Assembly (NCBI RefSeq): GCF_009729015.1
Contig: NZ_CP045482.1
Location: 988,001-1,052,000 of the forward strand
Length of the DNA: 64,000 nucleotides
Direction: 5' to 3'
From: Acidianus ambivalens
GTDB taxonomy: Archaea; Thermoproteota; Thermoprotei_A; Sulfolobales; Sulfolobaceae
Below the pieces are notes generated by a model. The model was not told where the DNA came from, did no database searches, and saw only the letters and a list, made by a program, of their open reading frames with translations. Shown here piece by piece: positions 18,922-28,085 of this stretch. Position 1 is the first letter of the stretch. Every line of letters begins with the position of its first letter. Made by a program: the position numbers and the translations under genes.

Positions 18922-20265
18922 CTAAAGACTTTTGCATACTAACCTTAAAGATTCTATCATTTCGTCAGTGCTATTTGTCCAAAATCTTATCATAGCCTCT
19001 TTTCCTTTCATACCCTTATCGAAAATAACATTAGGCAGATTATTCTTTATTCCGTATTGCGTTTTTATATATTCTATTATCCATTGCATGGTTTTGCCTT
19101 CTCCATGCTGAGGTTCTAATTCTCTGTTTATCTCAATAATCTCGTACCCCAAGGATTTAAATGCAGACAAAATTTTCTCATCATATCTAATATTTATCAA
19201 AGTATTTCCAATTCTGTAATTGAGTATTATAGCTAATAAAAGTCTTGCAGTATGAGTTGGATTACCGAAAACTGCAGGATATCCTACTATGACTTTTCTA
19301 TCCCATCGTCTAATTATTCTCCCTCTAAATGTGGCTATATCGTTTAAATCTTCTACATATTGAGGAGAAATACTATGTGCAACATTAGATTGAACTTCTG
19401 GTATTAGTTTCCAGAATTTTTCTTCGTTTTCTATAAAATCACCAATTTTCGTCATATCTTCAATAACTTGATATTTCTGCGATTTTTTCTCGTTATATAC
19501 TAGCGGATCAATAGGACCTATACCATGTCCTATTTCTAGACCATAATCAATTGCATTTTGCAAAATCTTTCTGGCTTCTCTAAAAGCATTAATTACTTCT
19601 TCTCCTTTAGCAATTTTACCAGCTATTACAGATGCGAAAACGCTCCCTGTTCCATGAGTGTCCTTCTTATCTAACCTAGGATAGCCTATCTCATAAAATT
19701 CTTTACCATCAAATAATATATCAAAACTATATTCGCCTCTCATATGACCTCCTTTTACTATTACAAAAGGAACTCCGTATTCTTCGTAAAGTTTTTTTAT
19801 AGCTTCTTCGGCGTCCTTTATTGTATCTATTTTAATTCCAGAAAGTATAGATGCCTCTACTGCATTAGGAGTTATAATTGTTGATATTTTCAAAATCAAT
19901 TTCTTATACTCATCAACGTCGTTAATTAGTTGAGTTCCGTCCTTTGCATAAATTACTGGATCGGTAATAATTTTATACCCAGATAATTCTTCATTTACCA
20001 CCTTAAATTGATCCTTATTATAAATCATTCCTATTTTTACCGACTTGATATCAAAATCGCTCTTAACAACTTTTATTTGCTTTCTTAAGAAATCAGGTTT
20101 CACAACTTCTATGTCCGAAATTCCTTTTGTATTCTGTGCAGTGATCGCAGTTACTGCCATAACTCCATGAACTCCGAGCATTTCAAATACTTTTATATCA
20201 GTTTCTGCTCCAGCACCGTTTCCAGTATCTATTCCTGCTACCGTTAATGCTACATTTTTAATCAT
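18922..20265 (-). CDS. thiD: ThiD-ThiN fusion: HMP/HMP-P kinase and thiamine-phosphate synthase
   Basis: A 447-residue bifunctional thiamine biosynthesis protein. Residues 1-260 are ThiD: TVAGIDTGNGAGAETDIKVF at the N terminus, DPVIYAKDGTQL and the kinase anion hole DTHGTGSVFAS. Residues 270-447 are ThiN, the archaeal replacement of ThiE, which joins HMP-PP and thiazole phosphate, with VQSNVAHSISPQY and PQHGEGKTMQWI visible. Note the second ThiD residue cluster reads IDTGNGAG instead of the more common SDSGGGAG. It overlaps the moaD-moaE stop by 8 nt on the same strand. Confidence 0.92.
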   Translation of the reverse strand: MIKNVALTVAGIDTGNGAGAETDIKVFEMLGVHGVMAVTAITAQNTKGISDIEVVKPDFLRKQIKVVKSDFDIKSVKIGMIYNKDQFKVVNEELSGYKIITDPVIYAKDGTQLINDVDEYKKLILKISTIITPNAVEASILSGIKIDTIKDAEEAIKKLYEEYGVPFVIVKGGHMRGEYSFDILFDGKEFYEIGYPRLDKKDTHGTGSVFASVIAGKIAKGEEVINAFREARKILQNAIDYGLEIGHGIGPIDPLVYNEKKSQKYQVIEDMTKIGDFIENEEKFWKLIPEVQSNVAHSISPQYVEDLNDIATFRGRIIRRWDRKVIVGYPAVFGNPTHTARLLLAIILNYRIGNTLINIRYDEKILSAFKSLGYEIIEINRELEPQHGEGKTMQWIIEYIKTQYGIKNNLPNVIFDKGMKGKEAMIRFWTNSTDEMIESLRLVCKSL

Positions 20266-20947
20266 TTATTCTCTTCACCCTAGTAGTTCCAGCAACTACC
20301 CAAAATTCTCCATCGTCCCTTATCTCTAATTTCCAAATTCCAGTAGTATTTTTTACGAGTTCTACTGCTTCTTCTACCGCTTTTATGGAGTCTTTTCTAC
20401 CACGTCCCATGCACATAATTAATAGAACATCGTCTCCAGGCTTCATATTTGATATAACATGAATAATCTTAATTTTTACCAAGTCATGATATTTTTTCAT
20501 AAGTTCATCTTCGATCTCCTTTAATCGTCTAATTGTGTAATCTTCGTACGCTTCGTATCTTAATTCATAAACTCTATGACCATCAACTATACCTTTAACA
20601 AAACCCAGATATACTACTAGCGAACCTGCTTCAGGAGGAGCGTTTTCCCTAAACTTCCTAATTTCTTCTAATAGATCAAATTTGCTTTTAACTAACTCTC
20701 CGCCTGCAGGCGGGGGAAATATTGCTACTTCGTCTCCATCCGCAACTGTATGTGAGATTTTTCCATTAACTAAAATTGTGACTTTAACACCATTTATTCC
20801 ATTCTTTAGTATTTCTTCCATTTTTCTACCATATTTCTCAGATAAAAATTTTATAATACAATCTACCGTATTACAATTAAGATCTAAAGTTTCCTCATCT
20901 TTACCTGTTATATCTTTAATAAACGCAAAGTACTTTACTTTTATCAT
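20258..20947 (-). CDS. MoaD-MoaE fusion, molybdopterin synthase
   Basis: A 229-residue protein in which the small and large subunits of molybdopterin synthase are joined. Residues 1-83 are a ubiquitin-like MoaD ending in IFPPPAGG. Residues 84-229 are MoaE with VVYLGFVKGIVDGHRVYELRYEAYEDYT, HVISNMKPGDDVLLIMCMGRGRKDS and the active-site region near KNTTGIWKLEI. MoaD needs a free C-terminal Gly-Gly for thiocarboxylate formation, so the fusion should be cut after Gly83, as known for mycobacterial MoaX. It supplies molybdopterin to MoeA-type enzymes such as that at base 1. Confidence 0.9.
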   Translation of the reverse strand: MIKVKYFAFIKDITGKDEETLDLNCNTVDCIIKFLSEKYGRKMEEILKNGINGVKVTILVNGKISHTVADGDEVAIFPPPAGGELVKSKFDLLEEIRKFRENAPPEAGSLVVYLGFVKGIVDGHRVYELRYEAYEDYTIRRLKEIEDELMKKYHDLVKIKIIHVISNMKPGDDVLLIMCMGRGRKDSIKAVEEAVELVKNTTGIWKLEIRDDGEFWVVAGTTRVKRIND

Positions 20948-20992
20948 TTTTATTTACCTCTCTAACATTCATATTTCTCCTAAAAATTATAA

Positions 20993-21472
20993 ATGTCATT
21001 AAGAGAACTTCAAGAGGATAAATGGCCAGGAAAGTTCGAAATAACAGACGACGATATTAAAGAAGTTGAGGATTTTATGCTTAAAATAATAAATGGCGAT
21101 TCGTATTATGAGGATCATAAGAACAATAATGAAAACTTACATACGTTAACTTATAATGTAAATGAGCAATTTAAGAAATCATTAACTGATGAAATCCTAG
21201 ATAAAGGATACGTAATAATGAATAATCAAAATATTTCAATCAATGCACACCCTAATTTAGTAAAGATACCTTTTGATGACGAGAGGTCTATAGTAACATT
21301 TAAGGATACAATTGAGCTACTATTATCATTATTTTCTATATATAAGGAAGAAAATATAGAAGATAAAATTCCAAAAAGACTATTACCTCTATTTATACTT
21401 CTTAAAAGATCAGGGTTAATATATTTTGACTGGAAAGACAAAAAATATAAGCTAACTACTAACTATAGATGA
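20993..21472 (+). CDS. Hypothetical protein
   Basis: A 159-residue acidic, asparagine-rich soluble protein with no motif I know. The C-terminal half (ERSIVTFKDTIELLLSLFSI, then RLLPLFILLKRSGLIYFDWK) is predicted helical and could resemble a winged-helix tail. It is transcribed divergently from the moaD-moaE fusion with 45 nt between start codons, and overlaps the convergent FAD/Fe-S gene by 14 nt. Codon use looks like that of the neighbours. Confidence 0.55.
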   Translation: MSLRELQEDKWPGKFEITDDDIKEVEDFMLKIINGDSYYEDHKNNNENLHTLTYNVNEQFKKSLTDEILDKGYVIMNNQNISINAHPNLVKIPFDDERSIVTFKDTIELLLSLFSIYKEENIEDKIPKRLLPLFILLKRSGLIYFDWKDKKYKLTTNYR

Positions 21473-23729
21473 CTTCTTGTATGATATCTTCTAATACTCT
21501 GTCTATAATTACTTTCTTTATTGCTTCTTCTAATGCCTTCTTGTAGTCGTCTGATTCTATAATTTTTCTTGCTTCATACTCCAGTCTAGGAGAATTAGAA
21601 ATCCTTACTACTAAATCATTAACAAGTTCAGTAAAATTATGGGAATTAATTATATCTACAACTTTCCTTATTTTATCCTCCACTAGTAATTTATTTTCAG
21701 ATAAAGTTTTCAAAGAATTTACAAGTTCTTTATTTTCTGACAGTGATGAGGCTAAAAGAGAGTAAAACCTCTTTCTAATTATAGGTATTATTAGAAGTAT
21801 AAAGTAATTCTTACCTCCCATAATCCAGTTTATCGTCTTATCAGCAATATCGTCAACTGACGCTAAAACACTATTCTTCAAAGACGAAATTACATAATCA
21901 GTAAATAATTTATCAGAAAATTCTAAGATAACCTTATCCTCTGCCTTTAAATTCTTCCCTTTGTTAAATAGAGAATATACAGACTGAGTGGAAAATTTCC
22001 AAGTTGAGAATGGACAAATTGTTATTATATTCTTTTTAAATAAAGGTAGCTGAGCACCCTTATATGACGTGAATAATAAGCCAGCACATTCATGTTCTTC
22101 ACCTTCAAAACCTAGTTTCTTTGCCCAACAACCTAAGTACACCTTATCTTTAACGTAAGGCTTAATAACCTCATATGCCAAAATTCCTTTGTCACCAGAT
22201 AAAGAATTATAAACATACAAACCTTCCGGACAAAGAAAATACACCTTTTGTGCACCTAGCTTATTTTTTATGTCAACAATTTTAGAAACGTCACTCTTAG
22301 CTCCATCTATATCACCTATTATATATTTGTCAAAACCACAGCATTCATTATCAAGAAGCTTTACTCTAGGAGAGAAACCTTTCAATTCCTCTCCTTTCTC
22401 TAAAAGAAAATTCATAAAGCCTTCTACACCTAAAGGATCGTATTTTGCTGCACAGCCTACAAACAATAAGTATACTGGATAACTCTTATATTTAGAATCT
22501 AGTAGTGCTTCTAGCTCCTTTAATCTACTCGGTACTGTATCTATAGGTATAGAAATCTTATCTTTATATTTGTTTAACTGAGGTAAAACCTCAGTTAGTT
22601 CGGAAATCTTAATTCCTACAGGACAATAATCATCGTCATTTTTGCATCCAAAGCAATATTCAAAATTCATAACTCCTGTTAATAGTCTATTTATTTTCCC
22701 TACCGGTGAGTAAATAATATTTTTAGTTACATTGTATGCTAGGCATTTATCAAGACATAACCCACAATTAATGCATTGTACAGCATCCAAATATTGCGAC
22801 TTGATTTTTTCCAAGTTTTTTGGAACTTTTATCTCTTTTTTATATCTTGATAAGATAAACTTATGAATCTCCTTATATTCTTGTAATGAAGGAAAAGGAT
22901 ATACAGAAGGGTTCTTCTTCAAAAAATCAAATAATTTATCTAAATTATCTCTCTTTATATTGCCACATATTACATAAAATTTAGAAGGGGAATTATAATT
23001 AATTATATACCCTAGCTTGCTTTCAATAGGAGATTGGATCAATACAGAATATTCGGAGGCCCTTAAGCAGACAGGAATATAGTCTCTTTTTAAGATAGAT
23101 CTAATACTGTTATATATATCGTTAATTAGCTTTTCTAAAGATACTACTTTACCTTTCCCCACAAGAGAAGAATAAAAAGATGGAACATAATACTTAACAA
23201 TATTTTCTGTGGGAAAAATTACAGCTGACCAGGCAAAAGGACTTTCTTGATCTAATTCTATTAACTCAGAATAATTAACTAACCCAACTATTGCTGTATC
23301 CTTATCTTTTAGTTCATAAACTGGAATTTTATACTTTACAAAACCATATTTATAACTTCCAAATCCAGACCCATTAGTAGATATAAATCCGCCAATAGTC
23401 CCTTTCAAATAAAGGGGAAATATCGCTGGAAATAAATTTTCTGACTTCAATTTTTCTATTAGTTCTTCAAAGGTGAGCCCAGCAGGAACTTCTGCATACG
23501 TCATCCCATATTTTTTTCCTATTATTTTATAATAAGATCCGTCGGGCAATTTAGTTGCAGCCTTTATTGGTTTGGGATTCAAGTAGCTCAAAATCTCCCC
23601 AGACATTGAAGTCAAATTACCAACTACAACTTCCTTTTCATCCACGGTCATAAATTTTTTCAATGATGAGATATCAAATGTAATAATTGCTCGGCTAAAT
23701 ATTGATGAATCTAATAGCAATTTTACCAC
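21459..23729 (-). CDS. FAD-binding / Fe-S / CCG-domain oxidoreductase fusion (GlcD-GlpC-like)
   Basis: A 756-residue multidomain protein. Residues 30-180 are a PCMH-type FAD-binding domain (KPIKAATKLPDG, GGFISTNGSGFGSYKYG). Residues 319-329 (CINCGLCLDKC) and 359-369 (CFGCKNDDDYC) bind iron-sulfur clusters. Residues 415-560 contain two CCG-type cysteine motifs (FVGCAAKYDP with NECCGFD, and YLGCWAKK with HECAGL). The last 130 residues are helical and unassigned. The layout resembles glycolate/lactate dehydrogenase subunits GlcD and GlcF fused, but the substrate is unknown. The start is GTG at 23729; an ATG 27 codons in is possible and would avoid the promoter of the divergent pantoate kinase. 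Confidence 0.78.
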   Translation of the reverse strand: MVKLLLDSSIFSRAIITFDISSLKKFMTVDEKEVVVGNLTSMSGEILSYLNPKPIKAATKLPDGSYYKIIGKKYGMTYAEVPAGLTFEELIEKLKSENLFPAIFPLYLKGTIGGFISTNGSGFGSYKYGFVKYKIPVYELKDKDTAIVGLVNYSELIELDQESPFAWSAVIFPTENIVKYYVPSFYSSLVGKGKVVSLEKLINDIYNSIRSILKRDYIPVCLRASEYSVLIQSPIESKLGYIINYNSPSKFYVICGNIKRDNLDKLFDFLKKNPSVYPFPSLQEYKEIHKFILSRYKKEIKVPKNLEKIKSQYLDAVQCINCGLCLDKCLAYNVTKNIIYSPVGKINRLLTGVMNFEYCFGCKNDDDYCPVGIKISELTEVLPQLNKYKDKISIPIDTVPSRLKELEALLDSKYKSYPVYLLFVGCAAKYDPLGVEGFMNFLLEKGEELKGFSPRVKLLDNECCGFDKYIIGDIDGAKSDVSKIVDIKNKLGAQKVYFLCPEGLYVYNSLSGDKGILAYEVIKPYVKDKVYLGCWAKKLGFEGEEHECAGLLFTSYKGAQLPLFKKNIITICPFSTWKFSTQSVYSLFNKGKNLKAEDKVILEFSDKLFTDYVISSLKNSVLASVDDIADKTINWIMGGKNYFILLIIPIIRKRFYSLLASSLSENKELVNSLKTLSENKLLVEDKIRKVVDIINSHNFTELVNDLVVRISNSPRLEYEARKIIESDDYKKALEEAIKKVIIDRVLEDIIQEVIYS

Positions 23730-23748
23730 CTATACTTAATAATCAAAG

Positions 23749-23757
23749 ATATATATT
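23749..23757 (+). promoter_or_regulatory. TATA box of pantoate kinase
   Basis: ATATATATT is centred 27 nt before the ATG at 23780. The spacing supports a leaderless start there instead of the upstream in-frame ATG at 23702. Confidence 0.5.
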
Positions 23758-23779
23758 ACTTATTCCAAAAAAGTTCAAC

Positions 23780-24517
23780 ATGCTAGAAGTTATGGTTCCA
23801 TTAAGTATTTCTGGAGTATGGTATCCAGTTTTTTCAAATAACCTAGAGAAATCTGGATCTATAGGCTTAACCATGGTACTCGAACCATATTCCAGGGTAG
23901 AAATAAAGAGAGGGGATGCAGAAATTATACTTAATGGAAAAAAGATTGACTTCCCAAACTTAGATTTTCTTAAGAATAATCTAGGAAATTTACATTTAGA
24001 AATCAAATCTGATGTTCCTTTAGGCTTTGGATATGGATTAAGCGGAAGCATAAGTCTAGCCTATGCTTTAGGAGCTTCAGAAATTTTTGGCATTATAGAA
24101 AGAGAAGCGATAAAAATAGCTCATGAAAGCGAAGTAATAAGCAAAAACGGTCTAGGAGATGTAATTTCACAATATATTGGAGGAGGTTTAGTTTACAGAA
24201 AAACTCCTGGTATTTATGGTGAAGTTGAAACAATAAAAATAGATTGGAGACCGGTGTGTAGCAAACCTCTAGAAAAATTACCTACTATCTCATTACTTAA
24301 AAATTCAGAAAGTGCACTATTTTATATTCAAGATTTCCTTAAGGAGAGAACAATAGACAAGTTCTTTGAAGTAGCAAGGAAATTTACTGAAGAATTAGGG
24401 TTTTACTCTCCATATAAAAAATCATTTAGAAAGAAAGGTATAATAGTTAGGCTTGACGAATGTGAAGAAGGATGGACAATACACAAGCCGGCAATGAAAG
24501 GAGCATACGTAATTTAA
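23780..24517 (+). CDS. Pantoate kinase (archaeal CoA pathway)
   Basis: A 245-residue GHMP-type kinase phosphorylating pantoate to 4-phosphopantoate, the archaeal replacement of pantothenate kinase. It starts MLEVMVPLSISGVWYPVF. The phosphate loop is VPLGFGYGLSGSISLAYALG, and the second motif KNGLGDVISQYIGGG is characteristic. The downstream gene is phosphopantothenate synthetase, overlapping by 46 nt, so the two consecutive CoA steps are coupled. The reading frame is open back to 23702, but the TATA box lies in that extension. Confidence 0.88.
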   Translation: MLEVMVPLSISGVWYPVFSNNLEKSGSIGLTMVLEPYSRVEIKRGDAEIILNGKKIDFPNLDFLKNNLGNLHLEIKSDVPLGFGYGLSGSISLAYALGASEIFGIIEREAIKIAHESEVISKNGLGDVISQYIGGGLVYRKTPGIYGEVETIKIDWRPVCSKPLEKLPTISLLKNSESALFYIQDFLKERTIDKFFEVARKFTEELGFYSPYKKSFRKKGIIVRLDECEEGWTIHKPAMKGAYVI

Positions 24518-25275
24518 TACCCCTTAATCATCCGAGAAGAGACTCTCTTCTAATTAGAGAAAAGTTGGTAGAAGCACTTGAAAATAACATACTTGTACCT
24601 CAAGGATTGATCGCTCATGGAAGAGGAGAATGCTTCGATTACCTAATAGGAGAGAAAACACAGGATTTTGCTGAAAACGCAATAAATGCTGCAGCTGCTA
24701 CTCTTTTACTAGCTAAATATCCAGTTATTTCAGTTAATGGAAATATGGCGGCTCTTGTAGCTAAGGATATTGTAGAACTGTCAAATGAGGTAAATTGTAA
24801 AATTGAAATAAATTTGTTTTACAGAGATGAAAAAAGAGTAAAGGCGATAAAGAAAGCTCTAGAGGATGCAGGGGCTAAAGAAGTATTAGGCGATGACGAT
24901 TTAACAACCATTCCAGAGCTTTTTAGTGAAAGAAGAAAAGTAAGCAAGAAAGGGATTTATATAGCGGACGTAGTCCTCTTGGGTTTAGAAGATGGAGATA
25001 GAACTGAAGCACTAGTAAGATTGAATAAGAAGGTTATAGCAATAGATCTCAATCCTTTATCAAGAACTTCAATGACTGCTTCCATTACTATTGTTGATAA
25101 TATTACTAGAGCTCTTCCACTCTTAGTAAAGAAAGTAAAGGAACTTAGGTCTAAAGATAGGATAGAATTAGAAGAGATTGTTAAGAATTTCGATAATAAA
25201 AGGAACTTAGCGGAAGCAATTAAATTCATTTCAAGAAGGCTTGAGGCTCTTTCTGAGGATCTAATAGGTCATTAG
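24472..25275 (+). CDS. 4-phosphopantoate--beta-alanine ligase (phosphopantothenate synthetase)
   Basis: A 267-residue archaeal phosphopantothenate synthetase, making 4'-phosphopantothenate with ATP. Family features are NHPRRDSLLIREKLVEAL, AHGRGECFDYLIGE, SVNGNMAALVAKDIV, DLNPLSRTSMTA and the final IVDNITRALPLL. The ATG at 24472 lies 46 nt inside the pantoate kinase gene and gives 19 residues before the conserved HPR motif. No other start codon exists between it and that motif. Its 3' end overlaps the convergent gene by 50 nt. Confidence 0.9.
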   Translation: MDNTQAGNERSIRNLIPLNHPRRDSLLIREKLVEALENNILVPQGLIAHGRGECFDYLIGEKTQDFAENAINAAAATLLLAKYPVISVNGNMAALVAKDIVELSNEVNCKIEINLFYRDEKRVKAIKKALEDAGAKEVLGDDDLTTIPELFSERRKVSKKGIYIADVVLLGLEDGDRTEALVRLNKKVIAIDLNPLSRTSMTASITIVDNITRALPLLVKKVKELRSKDRIELEEIVKNFDNKRNLAEAIKFISRRLEALSEDLIGH

Positions 25276-25864
25276 CTTTATTTTGTGCATAGTTTTTACC
25301 AATTTTCATTGACACTTTAGTAGCTAAAGTTAATATACTCTTAACCTTTTCTGCAATATCATAAGTTTCCTCGTACATTGAAGCTTTCCTATACACCTCC
25401 ATAACATAATTTAGTTCCTCAAAAGCAATTTTTTTAAATAATGCCCTATCAACTTCAGATAAAACTGGTTTATTAAGCATAAATCTTAATTTTCTTTCTA
25501 ACTCCGTCAAATTTAAGCTATTTGCTTGAATTTTAATTAACTGAATCTCTGGGTCTTCTATTTCGTCACCTATTGCTTCTTTCACTTCCTCAATGTTAAT
25601 AAACCTCCACCAATGCTGGTTTGCCGATTTATAGGTTGTTTCGATTATGCCATAATCTCTTTCTAAAGCTCGTAATATCATTTTAGGATCTTTATCTAAT
25701 CCTGTCTCTTGCAACTTCTCTACAAGAGTTTTATAATCAAAATCACCAAGCTCTTTTTTATCATTACTTTCAGCAATAGATATAGCAGCCTTAAGAATGA
25801 GCTTACATCTATCTCCGAACCTCAATAAAGCTTCAGTAGTTCTGTCTCTTACTCCTCCAATCAT
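25226..25864 (-). CDS. Conserved hypothetical protein, possible winged-helix N terminus
   Basis: A 212-residue basic-to-neutral helical protein. Residues 10-95 (ALLRFGDRCKLILKAAISIA, then KTLVEKLQETG and ILRALERDYGIIETTYK) resemble a winged-helix arrangement. The C-terminal half is coiled-coil-like. I recognise no catalytic motif. It is transcribed divergently from the ABC transporter operon with 53 nt between starts, and overlaps the phosphopantothenate synthetase 3' end by 50 nt. A DNA-binding role is a guess. Confidence 0.55.
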   Translation of the reverse strand: MIGGVRDRTTEALLRFGDRCKLILKAAISIAESNDKKELGDFDYKTLVEKLQETGLDKDPKMILRALERDYGIIETTYKSANQHWWRFINIEEVKEAIGDEIEDPEIQLIKIQANSLNLTELERKLRFMLNKPVLSEVDRALFKKIAFEELNYVMEVYRKASMYEETYDIAEKVKSILTLATKVSMKIGKNYAQNKANDLLDPQKEPQAFLK

Positions 25865-25917
25865 TCATTGATATTCGGTAAAGAAATATATTATCAGTTT
25901 AGAAGAATGTAAACAGT

Positions 25918-26649
25918 ATGACAATGGAAGAAATAGCAGTGAGTGTTACTAACCTTAGGAAGACTTTTGGCAATAAAGAAATTCTTAAAGGATTAACGTT
26001 CAAAGTGCCTAAAAATATTATATTTGGAATAATTGGACCAAACGGCGCGGGAAAAACTACAACATTAAGAGTACTAGCAGGTATAATAAGGCATTACCAA
26101 GGAGAGGTTAATATACTAGGATTGCCTCCATCAAAAGCTAGAGAAAAAGGTTACATTTCATATATGCCAGAAGATGCATTTCCTTATGATAGATTAACAG
26201 GCTTAGAGAATCTAGAATTTTATGCTAAGATTTATGCCAAAAATAAAGATGAATTTGAAGAATTTCTAGAAAAAGGAATAAAAATTGCTGATTTAGGAGA
26301 TAGAATTTACGATAAAACTCAAGAGTATAGTCGAGGAATGAAAAGGAGATTAATGATTGCCAGAACATTAATGGTCATGCCAAAAGTGGCTATTTTAGAT
26401 GAACCAACTTCGGCCTTAGACGTAGAATCATCAGTAAAGATTAGAAAATTAATAAGAGAAATGAAAGGGGAAACAACTATAATACTTTCATCACATAATA
26501 TGCTAGAAGTAGAATACCTTTGTGACGAGATAGTATTACTTAACCATGGAGAAATAATAGCCAGTGGAACTCCAAAGGAGATTGTAAATAAACTTGGAGT
26601 AAAAAATCTAGAGGAAGCTTTCCTTGTGGCAACGGGTGGTAAAATTTGA
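25918..26649 (+). CDS. ABC transporter ATP-binding protein
   Basis: A 243-residue ABC ATPase of the drug/Na+ efflux (CcmA/NatA) type. Walker A is GPNGAGKTT, the Q-loop region is SYMPEDAFPYDRL, the signature is YSRGMKRRL (normally SGGQ), Walker B is VAILDEPTSALDV, and the H-loop is SSHNMLEVE. The permease gene follows with a TGATG overlap, giving a two-component exporter. Substrate unknown. Confidence 0.92.
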   Translation: MTMEEIAVSVTNLRKTFGNKEILKGLTFKVPKNIIFGIIGPNGAGKTTTLRVLAGIIRHYQGEVNILGLPPSKAREKGYISYMPEDAFPYDRLTGLENLEFYAKIYAKNKDEFEEFLEKGIKIADLGDRIYDKTQEYSRGMKRRLMIARTLMVMPKVAILDEPTSALDVESSVKIRKLIREMKGETTIILSSHNMLEVEYLCDEIVLLNHGEIIASGTPKEIVNKLGVKNLEEAFLVATGGKI

Positions 26650-27821
26650 TGAAAGATTTAATAAAAAAGGAATGGACTGATGTAAAGAGAGATAGAAAAC
26701 TTCTACTTGGCTCTATATTATTACCCTTAATATTATTACCCTTAATTGGAGTAATCCTATTTGCAGCAATAGTTTCTCAACCGCCTATTGTGGATATTAT
26801 AAACGAGAATTACGATAATATAAAATATGTAAAGGAACTATGTAGTTATATCCAAGGTAATGGTGGAATAGTCTACATAAATTCTACGCAACCTGCAGAT
26901 GTCGAAGTTATATTTCCATCCTGCTTTTATGAAAATATATCAGACATAAATAGAACAGCCATAGTTTATATATCGTACGTAATATCTTCGAGGTCATCTG
27001 CCTTACAACTTGTTGAGAATGGATTATATAATATTCTATATAATACTTCAATTCAGAGAATAAAGTACCTAGAGAATATGTCTCATATCGAAGTATCTCC
27101 TTCAATAATTAGAGATCCTTTAGAAGTTGCACTACTTTATAAATTACCTACTGGCGAGCAGGCATCTTACCAACAAAGTCAATTCTCTCAACTAGCAAGA
27201 ATAGTTGCAATTATTTTATTCCCTGCTGCTACACCGGTAATATTCTTTGTTAGCGATAGTATTATGGGTGAAAAAGAGAGAAAAACTCTAGAGTCTCTTC
27301 TTGCAGCACCCATTTCTTCTAGAGCCTTTATTTTCTCAAAACTAATAATCTCAATAATATTAGGCTTAATATCGTCTATAGGAGATTTAATAGGTTTAGT
27401 TGTATTCTCTCTGTTTGCTCCCTATATAATAGAGGAAAGTATAACTTTTAGTGCAACTTTTGCTATCCTAGTGATAATAGTCTATCTTGCTATGATATTG
27501 CTTACAGCCTCAATGAGTATCATAGTGCTTTTATTACTAGGCGGGTCGAGTAGGAACGTCCAAATTGTAAACTTTATAATAACTAGCTTTGGAATGATAG
27601 CTTCGTTCTCTTCATTATTCTTAAACTTTGGAGACTTATCTTATCCTTTATCATTAATTCTTGGAATTCCTTACGTTCAATTAGTTGCATCGATAATGTT
27701 CTATGTATTTGGTTTGATAGAAGAATCCATATTCTCTATATCAATAACACTACTAGCCTCAATATTCTTATTATTACTAGCATCCAGATTTCTTGACTCT
27801 GAAAGGCTATTATTAAAATAA
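26649..27821 (+). CDS. ABC-2 type transporter permease (NatB-like)
   Basis: A 390-residue integral membrane protein. One helix at residues 18-42 is followed by an extracytoplasmic domain of about 130 residues, then five or six helices from about residue 180. The cytoplasmic coupling segment SIMGEKERKTLESLLAAPIS is typical of NatB/ABC-2 exporters. ATG 26649 overlaps the ATPase stop (TGATG); a TTG one codon upstream is less likely. A direct repeat in the first helix (LPLILLPLI) comes from a duplicated 12-nt unit at 26722-26745. Confidence 0.85.
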   Translation: MKDLIKKEWTDVKRDRKLLLGSILLPLILLPLIGVILFAAIVSQPPIVDIINENYDNIKYVKELCSYIQGNGGIVYINSTQPADVEVIFPSCFYENISDINRTAIVYISYVISSRSSALQLVENGLYNILYNTSIQRIKYLENMSHIEVSPSIIRDPLEVALLYKLPTGEQASYQQSQFSQLARIVAIILFPAATPVIFFVSDSIMGEKERKTLESLLAAPISSRAFIFSKLIISIILGLISSIGDLIGLVVFSLFAPYIIEESITFSATFAILVIIVYLAMILLTASMSIIVLLLLGGSSRNVQIVNFIITSFGMIASFSSLFLNFGDLSYPLSLILGIPYVQLVASIMFYVFGLIEESIFSISITLLASIFLLLLASRFLDSERLLLK

Positions 27822-27853
27822 GATTTTTTATTATCGCTTACTAAATATATATT

Positions 27854-28084
27854 ATGGGAAATGTAAAAGCATATATTTTATTAATAACAAGTATAGGAAA
27901 AGAATTGGATGTAGTAAATGACGTTAAAAAATTAAATGGAGTAAAAGATGCTACGCCAGTATATGGAGAATATGATGTTGTAGTAGAAGTAGAAGCACCG
28001 GATTTGAATGAATTAAATAAGACAATTAATCAAATACGAAGAAATTCTTCCATAATTAGAACAGTAACGTTAATTTCAATGTAA
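27854..28084 (+). CDS. Stand-alone RAM (Lrp/AsnC effector) domain
   Basis: A 76-residue protein corresponding only to the ligand-binding ACT-like RAM domain of Lrp/AsnC regulators (VKAYILLITSIGKELDVVNDV, GVKDATPVYGEYDVVVEVEA). It lacks the helix-turn-helix. Such SARP-like proteins form decamers and may modulate full-length Lrp paralogues by hetero-oligomerisation. A TATA-like AAATATATATT sits directly upstream. It is followed within 2-10 nt by the candidate C/D box sRNA on the other strand. Confidence 0.85.
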   Translation: MGNVKAYILLITSIGKELDVVNDVKKLNGVKDATPVYGEYDVVVEVEAPDLNELNKTINQIRRNSSIIRTVTLISM

Positions 28085-28085
28085 T

